Source: Olivibacter sp036959255 (lineage in GTDB: Bacteria > Bacteroidota > Bacteroidia > Sphingobacteriales > Sphingobacteriaceae). Taken from it: DNA of 64,000 nucleotides. The stretch spans positions 124,001-188,000 of the forward strand of contig NZ_JAWMTI010000010.1 of NCBI RefSeq assembly GCF_036959255.1, read 5' to 3'. The translations under genes and the position numbers were made by a program. Positions 17,484 through 24,893 of this stretch are shown in pieces. The number at the start of each line of letters is the position of its first letter. Within the stretch, counting starts at the first letter, position 1. Under the pieces are notes generated by a model. The model was not told the origin of the DNA. It saw nothing but the letters and a program-made list of their open reading frames with translations, and did not search any database.

Positions 17484-18950
17484 ATGTTAGTAAACAAGTC
17501 TCTAGTGCTCGTTACGTTAATGATGGCTACATCCATGGCCGCCATTGATAGCAGCATCGTTAACGTTTCTCTGCCGGTAATGCGAAATGATTTCGGAGTT
17601 GATCTCAATCAGATCGAATGGGTAATCACGGCCTATATGATTTCATTTTCACTTTTCATCCCATTAACAAATTGGTTAAAAAAACGTTTCGGGTACTATT
17701 ATTTGTTTCTCGGAAGCATTATCATCTTCACCGTTGGCTCCTTATTATGTAGCCTCTCGATCAGTCTGGATATGTTGGTTATTTCGAGGGTGATACAGGC
17801 AATTGGCGGAGGCTCCTTATCCCCCACCTCGCTCGCCATTTTAAGTGAAACCTTCCCCAAAGAAGAACGGGGTACTGCGATTGGCTGGTGGGGAATGGGC
17901 AATGTAATGGGGCCGGCCTTAGGGCCGACGCTCGGAGGTGTACTGACACATTACCTCGGCTGGGAATCTATTTTTTACATCAATATACCTATCGGAGCCC
18001 TAACGATCTTATTTGCGGTACGCTATTTAAGCTTCTTAAAACGTAAAGTAGACAGAGAGAGCAAATTTGATATTAAAGGATTTATATTCTTTTCAATCTT
18101 TATTATCATTTTACAGTACACCATATCGACTATCGGTGGACAAGGCTTTTTATCGTTTTCATTTTTCTGTGGCTTTTTCATTACACTTTTAATGCTGTAT
18201 TTATTTATAAAATCTTCAAAGAAGCCGCAATCATTACTCGATTTAGAAGTTTTTAAATTAGCCCAATTTAACGTTGCTGCCATGATCACTATTATTCGAT
18301 CATTGGCATTATATGGCGGAATGTTCTTTCTACCTTTTTTACTCCAAGGTCTATTAGGTTATACCGAAATCGAGTCAGGTCTGCTCATGTTACCAAATGC
18401 CTTGATTATGTTGGTGAGTAGGCCCTTATCGGGAAGATTAGCGGATAAAGGAATGATTCGCAATATATCTATTGCCGGTATCGTGATCGTATCCATTTCT
18501 TTTTTTATGTTGGCTCGAATTGATATAGGAACGTCCATATGGTTCATTCTTTTTACCATGGCTATAAGAGGTCTGGGAATGAGTTTATTAGTATCACCCG
18601 TTTCTACAGCGTTACTCAATGCCGTTAAACCAAGTCAAACGCAAACTGCGACAGCCTTAAATAGTTTGTTTTTACAGGTAGGAGGTTCCATTGGAATAGC
18701 CGTGAGTGCAGTTATACATACGTTTATTTATGATCAATATTTGGAAAATCAATACCAGACACAAGCCGCAGAACATTTTGCTTTGCAAAACAGCTTTTTG
18801 ATTACCGCGGTGATTATTCTGTTGGCTGTAGTACCTGCACTTAAATTGCCACAAAAATCGAGTCTCATTTACATACTGCGTAATAGAAATAGAAACAAAA
18901 AGGGCGATGTAAGTGCTGAAGAAAAGGCCAATTTGTTGAACAATAAATAA
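17484..18950 (+). CDS. DHA2-family MFS transporter (EmrB/QacA type)
   Basis: Inner-membrane drug or metabolite:proton antiporter, 488 aa, with about 14 hydrophobic helices. Characteristic segments are MAAIDSSIVNVSLPVM (helix 1, motif D1), IEWVITAYMIS (helix 2), RVIQAIGGGSLSP (helix 4), and WGMGNVMGPALGPTLGG (motif C of drug exporters). The start is taken at the ATG 17484, because the frame upstream begins only with TTG at 17475. It lies between CFA synthase and the desaturase, so it may export a lipid product of the neighbouring synthase. That is inference, since the family also handles dyes and antibiotics. No membrane-fusion partner gene is adjacent. Confidence 0.9.
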   Translation: MLVNKSLVLVTLMMATSMAAIDSSIVNVSLPVMRNDFGVDLNQIEWVITAYMISFSLFIPLTNWLKKRFGYYYLFLGSIIIFTVGSLLCSLSISLDMLVISRVIQAIGGGSLSPTSLAILSETFPKEERGTAIGWWGMGNVMGPALGPTLGGVLTHYLGWESIFYINIPIGALTILFAVRYLSFLKRKVDRESKFDIKGFIFFSIFIIILQYTISTIGGQGFLSFSFFCGFFITLLMLYLFIKSSKKPQSLLDLEVFKLAQFNVAAMITIIRSLALYGGMFFLPFLLQGLLGYTEIESGLLMLPNALIMLVSRPLSGRLADKGMIRNISIAGIVIVSISFFMLARIDIGTSIWFILFTMAIRGLGMSLLVSPVSTALLNAVKPSQTQTATALNSLFLQVGGSIGIAVSAVIHTFIYDQYLENQYQTQAAEHFALQNSFLITAVIILLAVVPALKLPQKSSLIYILRNRNRNKKGDVSAEEKANLLNNK

Positions 18951-19081
18951 TTATCTTGTTGTGCGGCAGTATATAATTCCGTAACGAAAAATAATTTTGC
19001 AAATTTTTACAAAAAAATTGCAATTGCGATACTTTTGAGATATCTTACACGTTATTAAGAACAAAACCCTAACTTCTATAA

Positions 19082-20080
19082 ATGAGTAAGAAAAAGAGCT
19101 TTAGTTGGTCGGAAAAGTGTGAACCACATAAACTTAGAACCAAAGAAATCATCTCTAATCATCCTGAAATTCGGCACCTAATCGGCAGAAACCCCTATAC
19201 ATTTTTTGTTATAACACTTTGTGTAGGGATACAAATTGCCATGTCCTGGATTCTATATGATGAATCCTGGTGGTTTATTTTCCCATGTGCTTATTTAATC
19301 GGCGCCTTTGCATGTCATACCTTGTTCATTTGCATTCACGAATGTTCTCATAATTTAATTTTCAAGAACAGGGTGCTCAATACACTGTCGGGTATTTTTG
19401 CAAACTTACCTTTGGTATTCCCCAGTTCGGTATCCTTTCAGAAATATCATCTAAAGCACCATGCATTTCAAGGTATTGAAGAATTGGACGCCGATATGCC
19501 TAGTGAGTGGGAGGCGAGGTTAGTCAATAACTCTACCTTCGGAAAGGCGCTATGGCTATTATTATACCCCTTAGTACAAGCATCTCGATTGGGACGAATG
19601 AGTAAGGAAATCAAAATGTTTGATAGATGGGTGATCTTAAATTACCTGGTGCAACTGGTTTTCATGGGATTAATCTTCTATTTCTGGCAATGGAAGGCAG
19701 TAGTTTACTTAGTTGCCAGCTTCTTCTTCTCTGTCGGACTTCACCCGCTTGGTGCCCGTTGGATTCAAGAACACTTTTTAACGCATGATGAAGATCAGGA
19801 AACAAAAAGTTATTATGGTGTATTAAATGTCGTCAATTTAAATGTAGGCTATCATAATGAGCATCACGATTTTCCCTCTATTCCGTGGAACAATCTACCT
19901 AAAATCAAGAAGATTGCCGGCCCTTATTATGATTCACTCGGTTCTCACAAATCCTATACGCGTTTACTGTTAAGATTCATCTTCGATAGAAAATTGTCGT
20001 TATATTCGAGGATGGCACGTGACAATAGAGGAAAAACTAAATCAACATCCAACGCAAGTTCCGTTGTTAATGCGGAATAA
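19082..20080 (+). CDS. Sphingolipid delta-4 desaturase-like (DEGS-type) fatty acid desaturase
   Basis: 332-aa membrane di-iron desaturase. Three histidine boxes are intact: HECSH at 86-90, HLKHH at 123-127, and HNEHH at 258-262 within NVGYHNEHHDFPSIP. The last box with its surroundings, the C-terminal LSLYSRMAR, the N-terminal FSWSEKCEPHKLRTKEI and the GLHPLGARWIQEH stretch follow animal and fungal dihydroceramide delta-4 desaturase (DEGS1) almost segment by segment, from memory of that family. The reaction would place a trans C4-C5 double bond in the sphinganine base of a ceramide. Sphingobacteriaceae do make sphingolipids. ATG start at 19082. It is followed by a strong terminator shared with the heme oxygenase gene. 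A related acyl-chain desaturase cannot be excluded. Confidence 0.87.
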   Translation: MSKKKSFSWSEKCEPHKLRTKEIISNHPEIRHLIGRNPYTFFVITLCVGIQIAMSWILYDESWWFIFPCAYLIGAFACHTLFICIHECSHNLIFKNRVLNTLSGIFANLPLVFPSSVSFQKYHLKHHAFQGIEELDADMPSEWEARLVNNSTFGKALWLLLYPLVQASRLGRMSKEIKMFDRWVILNYLVQLVFMGLIFYFWQWKAVVYLVASFFFSVGLHPLGARWIQEHFLTHDEDQETKSYYGVLNVVNLNVGYHNEHHDFPSIPWNNLPKIKKIAGPYYDSLGSHKSYTRLLLRFIFDRKLSLYSRMARDNRGKTKSTSNASSVVNAE

Positions 20081-20101
20081 GTTTTTATAGTTATTTTATT
20101 A

Positions 20102-20134
20102 AAAAAGGCCGAAGAAACATTTTTCGGCCTTTTT
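20102..20134. terminator. Bidirectional rho-independent terminator
   Basis: Perfect 12-bp stem AAAAAGGCCGAA / TTCGGCCTTTTT with a 9-base loop, giving a T-run on both strands. It lies between the convergent desaturase and heme oxygenase genes and serves both. Confidence 0.92.
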
Positions 20135-20160
20135 CTTATATTAAACAGTTCTTTTATTCT

Positions 20161-20721
20161 TTAGGCGACCTCTTCTCGTTTAAAAGTTTCTCCAAATAGC
20201 TCAAAAGTACGACAGGCGGCTTTAATCGCTAACTCTTCTTGTTCAGGAGTTGCAGCTTTTTCGTTTAAAATGTTTATAAAAATACGCCACTTATCTTGTG
20301 TCTGCTCCCCATAACCGGAAAAGAAAGACAAGCCTTTTGTTATACCTAATTTTTCAAGCATTTTTACAATAATGCTACCCCCCATAATGGATCCTTCCAG
20401 TACATACAACGCACCAAGAGCCTCTTGAACTGTTCCTACTGCCAGCACTTCCACATCCGGTAAGTTATCTGTATTTTCTCCTAAGCTTTCTATATCCTTT
20501 CTTATAAAGGAAGAATTTCTTCTTTCATGGTAGTCCGATAGAACAGCGGGAGTAATGTAAGGTTTGATAGCTCTTTCGACCGCATTAAAATACATGTAGA
20601 AAAATTTTAAAAATTCTGCATAATCTTTATCACTGCTAATAGTCTTTAGTTTTCTTACTACTACACCTTCCAATTGTTGATGAGGCACTTTTGTAGCCTC
20701 TTTTATTTTGGTACTTAGCAT
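20161..20721 (-). CDS. Heme oxygenase (biliverdin-producing type)
   Basis: 186-aa all-helical heme oxygenase that opens heme to biliverdin, CO and iron. The proximal heme ligand candidate is the histidine in KVPHQQLEG near residue 14. The distal-helix region YVLEGSIMGGSIIVK is the conserved glycine-containing segment of bacterial BphO/HemO-type enzymes. It lies downstream of the heme-uptake genes on the same strand, but behind its own 650-base leader, which holds a 21-bp repeat array, a candidate AraC operator and short 7-bp repeats. Its role is probably release of iron from imported heme. There is no bacteriophytochrome gene nearby, so a chromophore role is less likely. Confidence 0.88.
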   Translation of the reverse strand: MLSTKIKEATKVPHQQLEGVVVRKLKTISSDKDYAEFLKFFYMYFNAVERAIKPYITPAVLSDYHERRNSSFIRKDIESLGENTDNLPDVEVLAVGTVQEALGALYVLEGSIMGGSIIVKMLEKLGITKGLSFFSGYGEQTQDKWRIFINILNEKAATPEQEELAIKAACRTFELFGETFKREEVA

Positions 20722-20724
20722 ATT

Positions 20725-20752
20725 TTGTTATTCGTTATTTGTTGTTTGTTAT
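20725..20752. repeat. Four-copy 7-bp tandem repeat in the heme oxygenase 5' leader
   Basis: TTGTTAT-TCGTTAT-TTGTTGT-TTGTTAT, four near-identical heptamers, starting 4 bases upstream of the heme oxygenase ATG (minus strand). It occupies the ribosome-binding region. Confidence 0.7.
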
Positions 20753-20820
20753 TAATATGACCGATAACCAGTAACTAATTAAACGATCGAGCCTAACAAA
20801 GATTGCAAAATTTAAAAATA

Positions 20821-20861
20821 AAGTCTGTATGCAATCCGCTTAATTTTGTATCAATTTCGCC
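20821..20861 (-). promoter_or_regulatory. Candidate AraC-type operator upstream of heme oxygenase (site A)
   Basis: A 41-base segment that matches a segment at 30081-30121 at about 31 positions. Both contain two TGTAT words spaced exactly 21 bases apart (20826 and 20847) and the ending AATTnCGCC. Direct repeats two helical turns apart are typical of AraC-family operators. It sits 100 bases upstream of the heme oxygenase start, in the same orientation as the second copy relative to its gene. Confidence 0.55.
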
Positions 20862-20883
20862 GACGGTTGGTCTGCGATTTTAA

Positions 20884-21387
20884 GCGAAAAAAGACGTTGA
20901 TCTTCGCTAATTTATAACTACCTCAAGTAAGACGGAAGTAAATTCATGTAAGTTTTTAATATCTTTAGGTAATATTAAAGCAACTATGGGCAACTTTGCA
21001 GTAAGTTTTTGTACGTTCGTTATAAACGCACGCACTTTTACCGTAAACAGTACTGCTCTTATTGTAGACGTACTTGCATTTGTTGCAACTTTACCTAAAG
21101 TTGTCATAAGCTCACCTGATTTTATTGCAACCATCCGTAAGTTTGTTGTAGCGGTAACCATGTTTATAGGAGCTTCATGGAACACGATAATAAACTTGCG
21201 AAACTTTGCTATAGACATAACTAAGTTTTTTGTAACTCAACGAAAATTGATGACAAAGACGAAGGCTTTTCTAACAAATGCAGCCACTTTTGTTGCAAAT
21301 TAGGTCAAAACTGTTGTAAAGCATTCGACTATTGCTGTAAACTTACACGCATCTATCTTAACCGTCGTTGTGTTTACTTCAACACAT
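20884..21387. repeat. Degenerate 21-bp-periodic tandem array (about 24 units)
   Basis: About 500 bases in which a 21-base unit recurs with the loose consensus nnnAACTTTGTTGTAAACnnn. Read in the plus frame each unit gives seven residues of the form x-N/K-F-V/I-x-x-x (for example CTFVINA, RTFTVNS, RNFAIDI, TKFFVTQ, ATFVAN). Stops break this frame at 20908 and 21301, yet the period continues on both sides. The minus frame also stays open for about 100 codons. It fills the gap between the Fur-like gene stop and the heme oxygenase leader. No known repeat family is recognised. Coding or structural function unknown. Confidence 0.8.
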
Positions 21388-21643
21388 TCGCGATATACTT
21401 GTCCCCATCTTTCATTACAAAGCCCATGTCAATCAACAGCCTCATATTAGCGTAAACTGTTGCCCAAGAAATACCGTGACTTACCCGTAAGGCCATCCAA
21501 AAAGACTCGATATTATCAATTTTTCTTTGCTCGCAAAGTGCTTCTATAAGTATTTTCCGCTGCGCACTAATCATATAGCCATGGTTTACCAAAACCTTAA
21601 AAATTTTTTCGCATTGTCGTTTTGTTTCCGGGGATGTTTTCAT
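21374..21643 (-). CDS. Fur-like winged-helix protein lacking the metal/dimerisation domain
   Basis: 89 aa corresponding to the N-terminal DNA-binding half of Fur/PerR proteins: NHGYMISAQRKILIEALCEQ matches the first helices, and HGISWATVYANMRLLIDMGFVMK matches the recognition helix and wing (Fur: GLATVYRVLNQ). The C-terminal half that carries the HxHxxH metal sites is absent, and the frame ends at a clean TAA. The ATG at 21643 is chosen; an upstream TTG at 21667 would add eight residues. It lies just after the S41 protease gene in a heme-uptake cluster, so a role in iron/heme control is likely by context. A truncated Fur relic is the alternative. Confidence 0.7.
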   Translation of the reverse strand: MKTSPETKRQCEKIFKVLVNHGYMISAQRKILIEALCEQRKIDNIESFWMALRVSHGISWATVYANMRLLIDMGFVMKDGDKYIANVLK

Positions 21644-21673
21644 AAAATAGATCTTTGGATTAAGCAAGCATAA

Positions 21674-23002
21674 CTATTTCAGCTTAAAATGCTGTTTATA
21701 TATTGGGAAATAACCGCTGGCGGAAGATCCACCTGTTAATGGAATGTTTTGTTTTTTTATCGATTTCCGGGAAGGTATTGAAGCCTGTTGGTTGGGGCGA
21801 CCACCTGTAGCATCTGTGTCATTTATCAAGTTGAGTGCGGTATGCAATCCCATTTCTTGAAGATCGCCTAAAGTAGCTTGCGTGGAAAGTACGGTCTGCC
21901 GGTCCGGCTGCATACCTTCAAAATAATCATACCAACCTGCTGCGTTCTGTAGAATAAAACTGCTCAGGTATAAAGTGTAAGTATCTATATGGATGCCAAA
22001 GAATCCGACGGGTTTGCCATATGTCCTCTCGCCTACTAGTTTTACATCGAAATAAGGCTTCATACAGCTGATCAGCAACTCACTTGCAGAAGCTGTATGG
22101 CCCGAAACAATAAAATAGATCTGCTTGACGGTTTCTAAGATTCCCTTTTTTTCAAATAAGACTGTATTGGCTTTTTTACTAAAATTGACGTCGGCCATGG
22201 TGGCTAAGCGCCCGCGATAGTTTATGGTGTTACCATTTGCATCCCGATACAATTGATTTTTCAGTAGTGTCGCCTTCCCTTCTTGCATCAAGGAATTAAA
22301 CGCTTCCGTATACATAACCTTGCCTGTCAAACCAGAGGATGCGATTAAATTAGCTACGTACTCGGCCGTTCCGACATAACCACCGCCATTTGATCGAAGA
22401 TCAACAATAATGTCCGTAACTTCAGCCTTGGCAAATGAATGGAAAATAGCATCCAACTGTTCTTTAATAGCTATAAGTTCCGGAAAAGATGTTAAAGAAA
22501 TATAAGCTATTTTCTTGTTATCATTTTTAATAAGCTTATATACTGGAATTACATCGGATGAAGTATCTGAAAGGGTTGCCTTTTCCATGGTAGGAATACT
22601 GACACTTCCTTGTTCTAAATAAGAGTATTTGGGACTACCTGCATATACCGGCGACTCATAAGGATTGCCGGTTTGCAGGTTGATATTTAGCTGTGAAATA
22701 TCATACAGCTCCGTTTTATAAGCGCTTAATTCAGGTTTAACAGATCCATAGCGTGTTCTTGGATTAAATTCAGTATAAGTGGGCAAAACGTCGCCCCATA
22801 GATAGACCTGCTTTGCATAAAGAAAAATCGAATCCAATGTGAACTCCATGCGGGTACCTGTTGCGGGAGACATCATTTCATCAACCGGTACTGGTTCCTC
22901 TCTTTGGCAGGATGGCAATAAAAAACATAGGACACAAAATAGCCAAAGAGCATCAGAAAGTCTCCATCTATTATAAATACGCTTATGTAGCCAATATGTC
23001 AT
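21674..23002 (-). CDS. S41-family peptidase lipoprotein in the heme-uptake cluster
   Basis: 442-aa C-terminal-processing-type serine protease, predicted to be a lipoprotein. Starting at the ATG 23002, the signal peptide ends in the lipobox FLLPSC. The frame reaches 23113, but that longer version would overlap the upstream gene. The catalytic Ser lies in HTASASELL near residue 304, and the general-base Lys in ERTYGKPVG near 330. The substrate-strand motif VTDIIVDLRSNGGGYVG is typical of S41. No PDZ domain is obvious between the signal and the catalytic core. It begins 14 bases after the preceding lipoprotein gene and belongs to its operon. By context it may process heme-binding lipoproteins or degrade heme-bearing proteins at the cell surface; this is inference. 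Confidence 0.85.
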   Translation of the reverse strand: MTYWLHKRIYNRWRLSDALWLFCVLCFLLPSCQREEPVPVDEMMSPATGTRMEFTLDSIFLYAKQVYLWGDVLPTYTEFNPRTRYGSVKPELSAYKTELYDISQLNINLQTGNPYESPVYAGSPKYSYLEQGSVSIPTMEKATLSDTSSDVIPVYKLIKNDNKKIAYISLTSFPELIAIKEQLDAIFHSFAKAEVTDIIVDLRSNGGGYVGTAEYVANLIASSGLTGKVMYTEAFNSLMQEGKATLLKNQLYRDANGNTINYRGRLATMADVNFSKKANTVLFEKKGILETVKQIYFIVSGHTASASELLISCMKPYFDVKLVGERTYGKPVGFFGIHIDTYTLYLSSFILQNAAGWYDYFEGMQPDRQTVLSTQATLGDLQEMGLHTALNLINDTDATGGRPNQQASIPSRKSIKKQNIPLTGGSSASGYFPIYKQHFKLK

Positions 23003-23016
23003 CCGAAAATTGTCTA

Positions 23017-24021
23017 TTACTCTATAATACGCGTAGTATAAGGTGTTAAATAAGAAACTGAAAACCTGACAGCTGAAGCACCGTTGCTTACTAATTGTCC
23101 GTAACCAATGCATGTTGTTATTTTTCCCAAAGGAGCATCCTCCCCTATTTGATAGGTTAACTTTGTATCCGTCACGCTTAGTAATGTGGCATTGAAAGGA
23201 ATTTGCGAATTAGTTTCTTCATCCAAAACATATAGTTGAAGATCTCCTTTATAATTAAAATAGTGCTTATCAAGATAAGAAGCTTCGTAGCTAAAACTAA
23301 TAGTTGCACCTCTTTTGATACTCGTACCTTCCTGATCAAGTTTGTAGCCAATGCTGGAAAGTCCCGAACCTCGAGCTCTGGACTGAAAAGGTCCGTAAAG
23401 AAACGTTTGTGTACCCGAAATAAATTGAATTGAATACGCTTCATCAGGTAATACCGATCCATCTATAGGCAATGGTACTTCCACAAATACCGAACTTAAA
23501 TTTTCCGGCTTTAACTTTAGCGGAATTACATGATTATCTTTATCGATCAGATTGATGGCTATTCGATTGGTATCGGTACTAAAATATTGTCCTCTAAAGC
23601 TAAGTACACCTCCTAGAGAAATATTCCTCGGATTGCTTGTAATCGCCACTATTGGTTCATTAACTGCCGCCTTTAGGTAATAGGTTTTGGATAGACCACT
23701 TTCCGAGGTTACCGTGTACATGGTCCCTGTATTAAAGGCTACTTTTGCACCCGAAGCAGGACTAATGGTAGCATTTTTGGAGATACTGATCACTGGACTG
23801 ATGCTATCGGGTACTGCTTGAAATGGAGGCCAATAAATCCAAATACTGTCGCCTACCAAAGCGGCTTCCAAATTATTGCCCACCTCATCAGTCACTGTAA
23901 ATTTTTCAATCGTGTGATAAGGATAATCTTCATATTCCTTTTTGCAGGAACTTATTCCAATAAGAGCTATTATCGAAAGCCAAATAAGCATTGGCTGGGC
24001 AAAAGTAGAGGTTGCTTTCAT
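23017..24021 (-). CDS. Surface lipoprotein with DUF5018/IPT-like beta domains
   Basis: 334-aa lipoprotein: the ATG at 24021 gives a short signal peptide ending in the lipobox GISSC followed by KKEYEDYP. The first part (IEKFTVTDEVGNNLEAAL ... ISPASGAKVAF ... YTVTSESGLSKTYYL) has the layout of the DUF5018-like beta-sandwich found in Bacteroidetes surface lipoproteins. The next part (FRGQYFSTDTNRIAI) resembles an IPT/TIG-like strand set. It is closely related in layout to the lipoprotein at 24894-25913. It lies immediately upstream of the S41 protease in the same operon. Ligand unknown; a heme or heme-protein binding role is suggested only by context. Confidence 0.7.
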   Translation of the reverse strand: MKATSTFAQPMLIWLSIIALIGISSCKKEYEDYPYHTIEKFTVTDEVGNNLEAALVGDSIWIYWPPFQAVPDSISPVISISKNATISPASGAKVAFNTGTMYTVTSESGLSKTYYLKAAVNEPIVAITSNPRNISLGGVLSFRGQYFSTDTNRIAINLIDKDNHVIPLKLKPENLSSVFVEVPLPIDGSVLPDEAYSIQFISGTQTFLYGPFQSRARGSGLSSIGYKLDQEGTSIKRGATISFSYEASYLDKHYFNYKGDLQLYVLDEETNSQIPFNATLLSVTDTKLTYQIGEDAPLGKITTCIGYGQLVSNGASAVRFSVSYLTPYTTRIIE

Positions 24022-24095
24022 TGTGTTAAACCGTTTCGTTCGAATAAGACAGCGCATATCGCTATATTAAAATATTTTTAAATAATGTATCTTTG

Positions 24096-24138
24096 AAAAA
24101 AACAGCCCAGCCGGCATCGTTACATGGACCGGGCTGTT
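24096..24138 (-). terminator. Rho-independent terminator inside the heme lipoprotein gene run
   Basis: Inverted repeat AACAGCCC / GGGCTGTT enclosing further G/C pairing. On the minus strand it is followed by a T7 run (A-run at 24096-24102 on the plus strand). It ends the transcript of the HmuY-like gene at 24200 and separates it from the S41 unit. Confidence 0.8.
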
Positions 24139-24150
24139 CGGGTTTGAAGT

Positions 24151-24172
24151 CCCGTAGCCTATGAGCTACGGG
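24151..24172. terminator. Second small hairpin before the terminator
   Basis: Perfect 8-bp stem CCCGTAGC / GCTACGGG with a 6-base loop, 12 bases upstream (minus strand) of the main terminator stem. Either a tandem terminator element or an mRNA 3'-end stabiliser. Confidence 0.5.
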
Positions 24173-24199
24173 ATAAGAGCCTAAAGAATTATTCTGATC

Positions 24200-24808
24200 T
24201 TAGTTAATTACGGGGCCATAACTAAAGGTATATACGCCCCTATTACCTGTGTCATTTCCCTCACCAACAGCGTTCGTTGCTTGAAAGGCGTAGGTGTTTG
24301 TACCATTACTTACATACATTACAAAGTTATTTACTTTGCTTACGGTATGGGTTGTAATATTGTAATTCAACCACCCATTTTCCGCGCCTGTGCCAGCCGT
24401 ATTTAAACCTAAAGAGCTTGCTGTTGTGGCATCGTCATAGTTATCCAAATTAATGGTAGCTAAACTACTGGTATAACCCGGCGTATATTTTAGCGTATAA
24501 CCGGACGCAGGATTAATCGTCAGGTTGTTTGTTCCTGAAAAACGCACATGCCAAGTACCCGTTCCGGTAGTATTTGTAGTCCCTGTTGCCAAGTTCAAAT
24601 AAACGGTTCCAAACGAACTCGGTCCGGAAGCAGGATTACCGTAATTACCGGTTACTACCGTTGAATTGACGGGACTGACATCGGCCGTTTCATTATTAAG
24701 GCTTAAATTTGCAGCATCATCATTCTTCTTGTCGCAAGAAACAGCTATAAATGCTAGTATACCAAGGCATAAACCTTTTGTCAGGTTACTTATTGTTTTT
24801 GTTTTCAT
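24200..24808 (-). CDS. Small HmuY-like lipoprotein
   Basis: 202-aa lipoprotein (lipobox IAVSC followed by DKKNDD). Its segments line up in order with the two larger HmuY-family proteins upstream: WHVRFSGTNN with WDLAFTGPYN, GWLNYNITTHTVSKVNN with GWFHYSLNTHLVIPIKN, TYAFQATNAVGEGN with KYAKLELINVYKGN, and GVYTFSYG with FTFRYFV. This suggests a shortened member of the same heme-binding beta fold, rich in Gly, Thr and Asn. The region that supplies the heme histidines in Porphyromonas HmuY is not recognisable. It is followed by two hairpins and is probably the last gene of the TonB-receptor transcript, 85 bases after the lipoprotein at 24894. Confidence 0.6.
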   Translation of the reverse strand: MKTKTISNLTKGLCLGILAFIAVSCDKKNDDAANLSLNNETADVSPVNSTVVTGNYGNPASGPSSFGTVYLNLATGTTNTTGTGTWHVRFSGTNNLTINPASGYTLKYTPGYTSSLATINLDNYDDATTASSLGLNTAGTGAENGWLNYNITTHTVSKVNNFVMYVSNGTNTYAFQATNAVGEGNDTGNRGVYTFSYGPVIN

Positions 24809-24893
24809 AAAATCTTTATTATTATTTTTAATTTATTTGTGCTGTGTTCATCTTTAGGCTCTTATATTTTTATAGATGAATCATTATTTTCAT

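Noticed and set aside
20907..21218. Minus-strand open frame of 103 codons in the same array
   Set aside because: Same cause: the 21-base period keeps several frames open. No homology or start context.
20986..21303. Plus-strand open frame of 105 codons in the heme oxygenase leader
   Set aside because: It lies wholly inside the 21-bp array; its heptad pattern comes from the repeat, which continues past the stop codons on both sides, and no start signal is seen. Kept as a repeat, not a gene.
24130..24175. tRNA-like stem-loops near the heme lipoproteins
   Set aside because: No acceptor stem, anticodon arm or T-loop can be drawn; the hairpins are placed as terminators of the minus-strand transcript.
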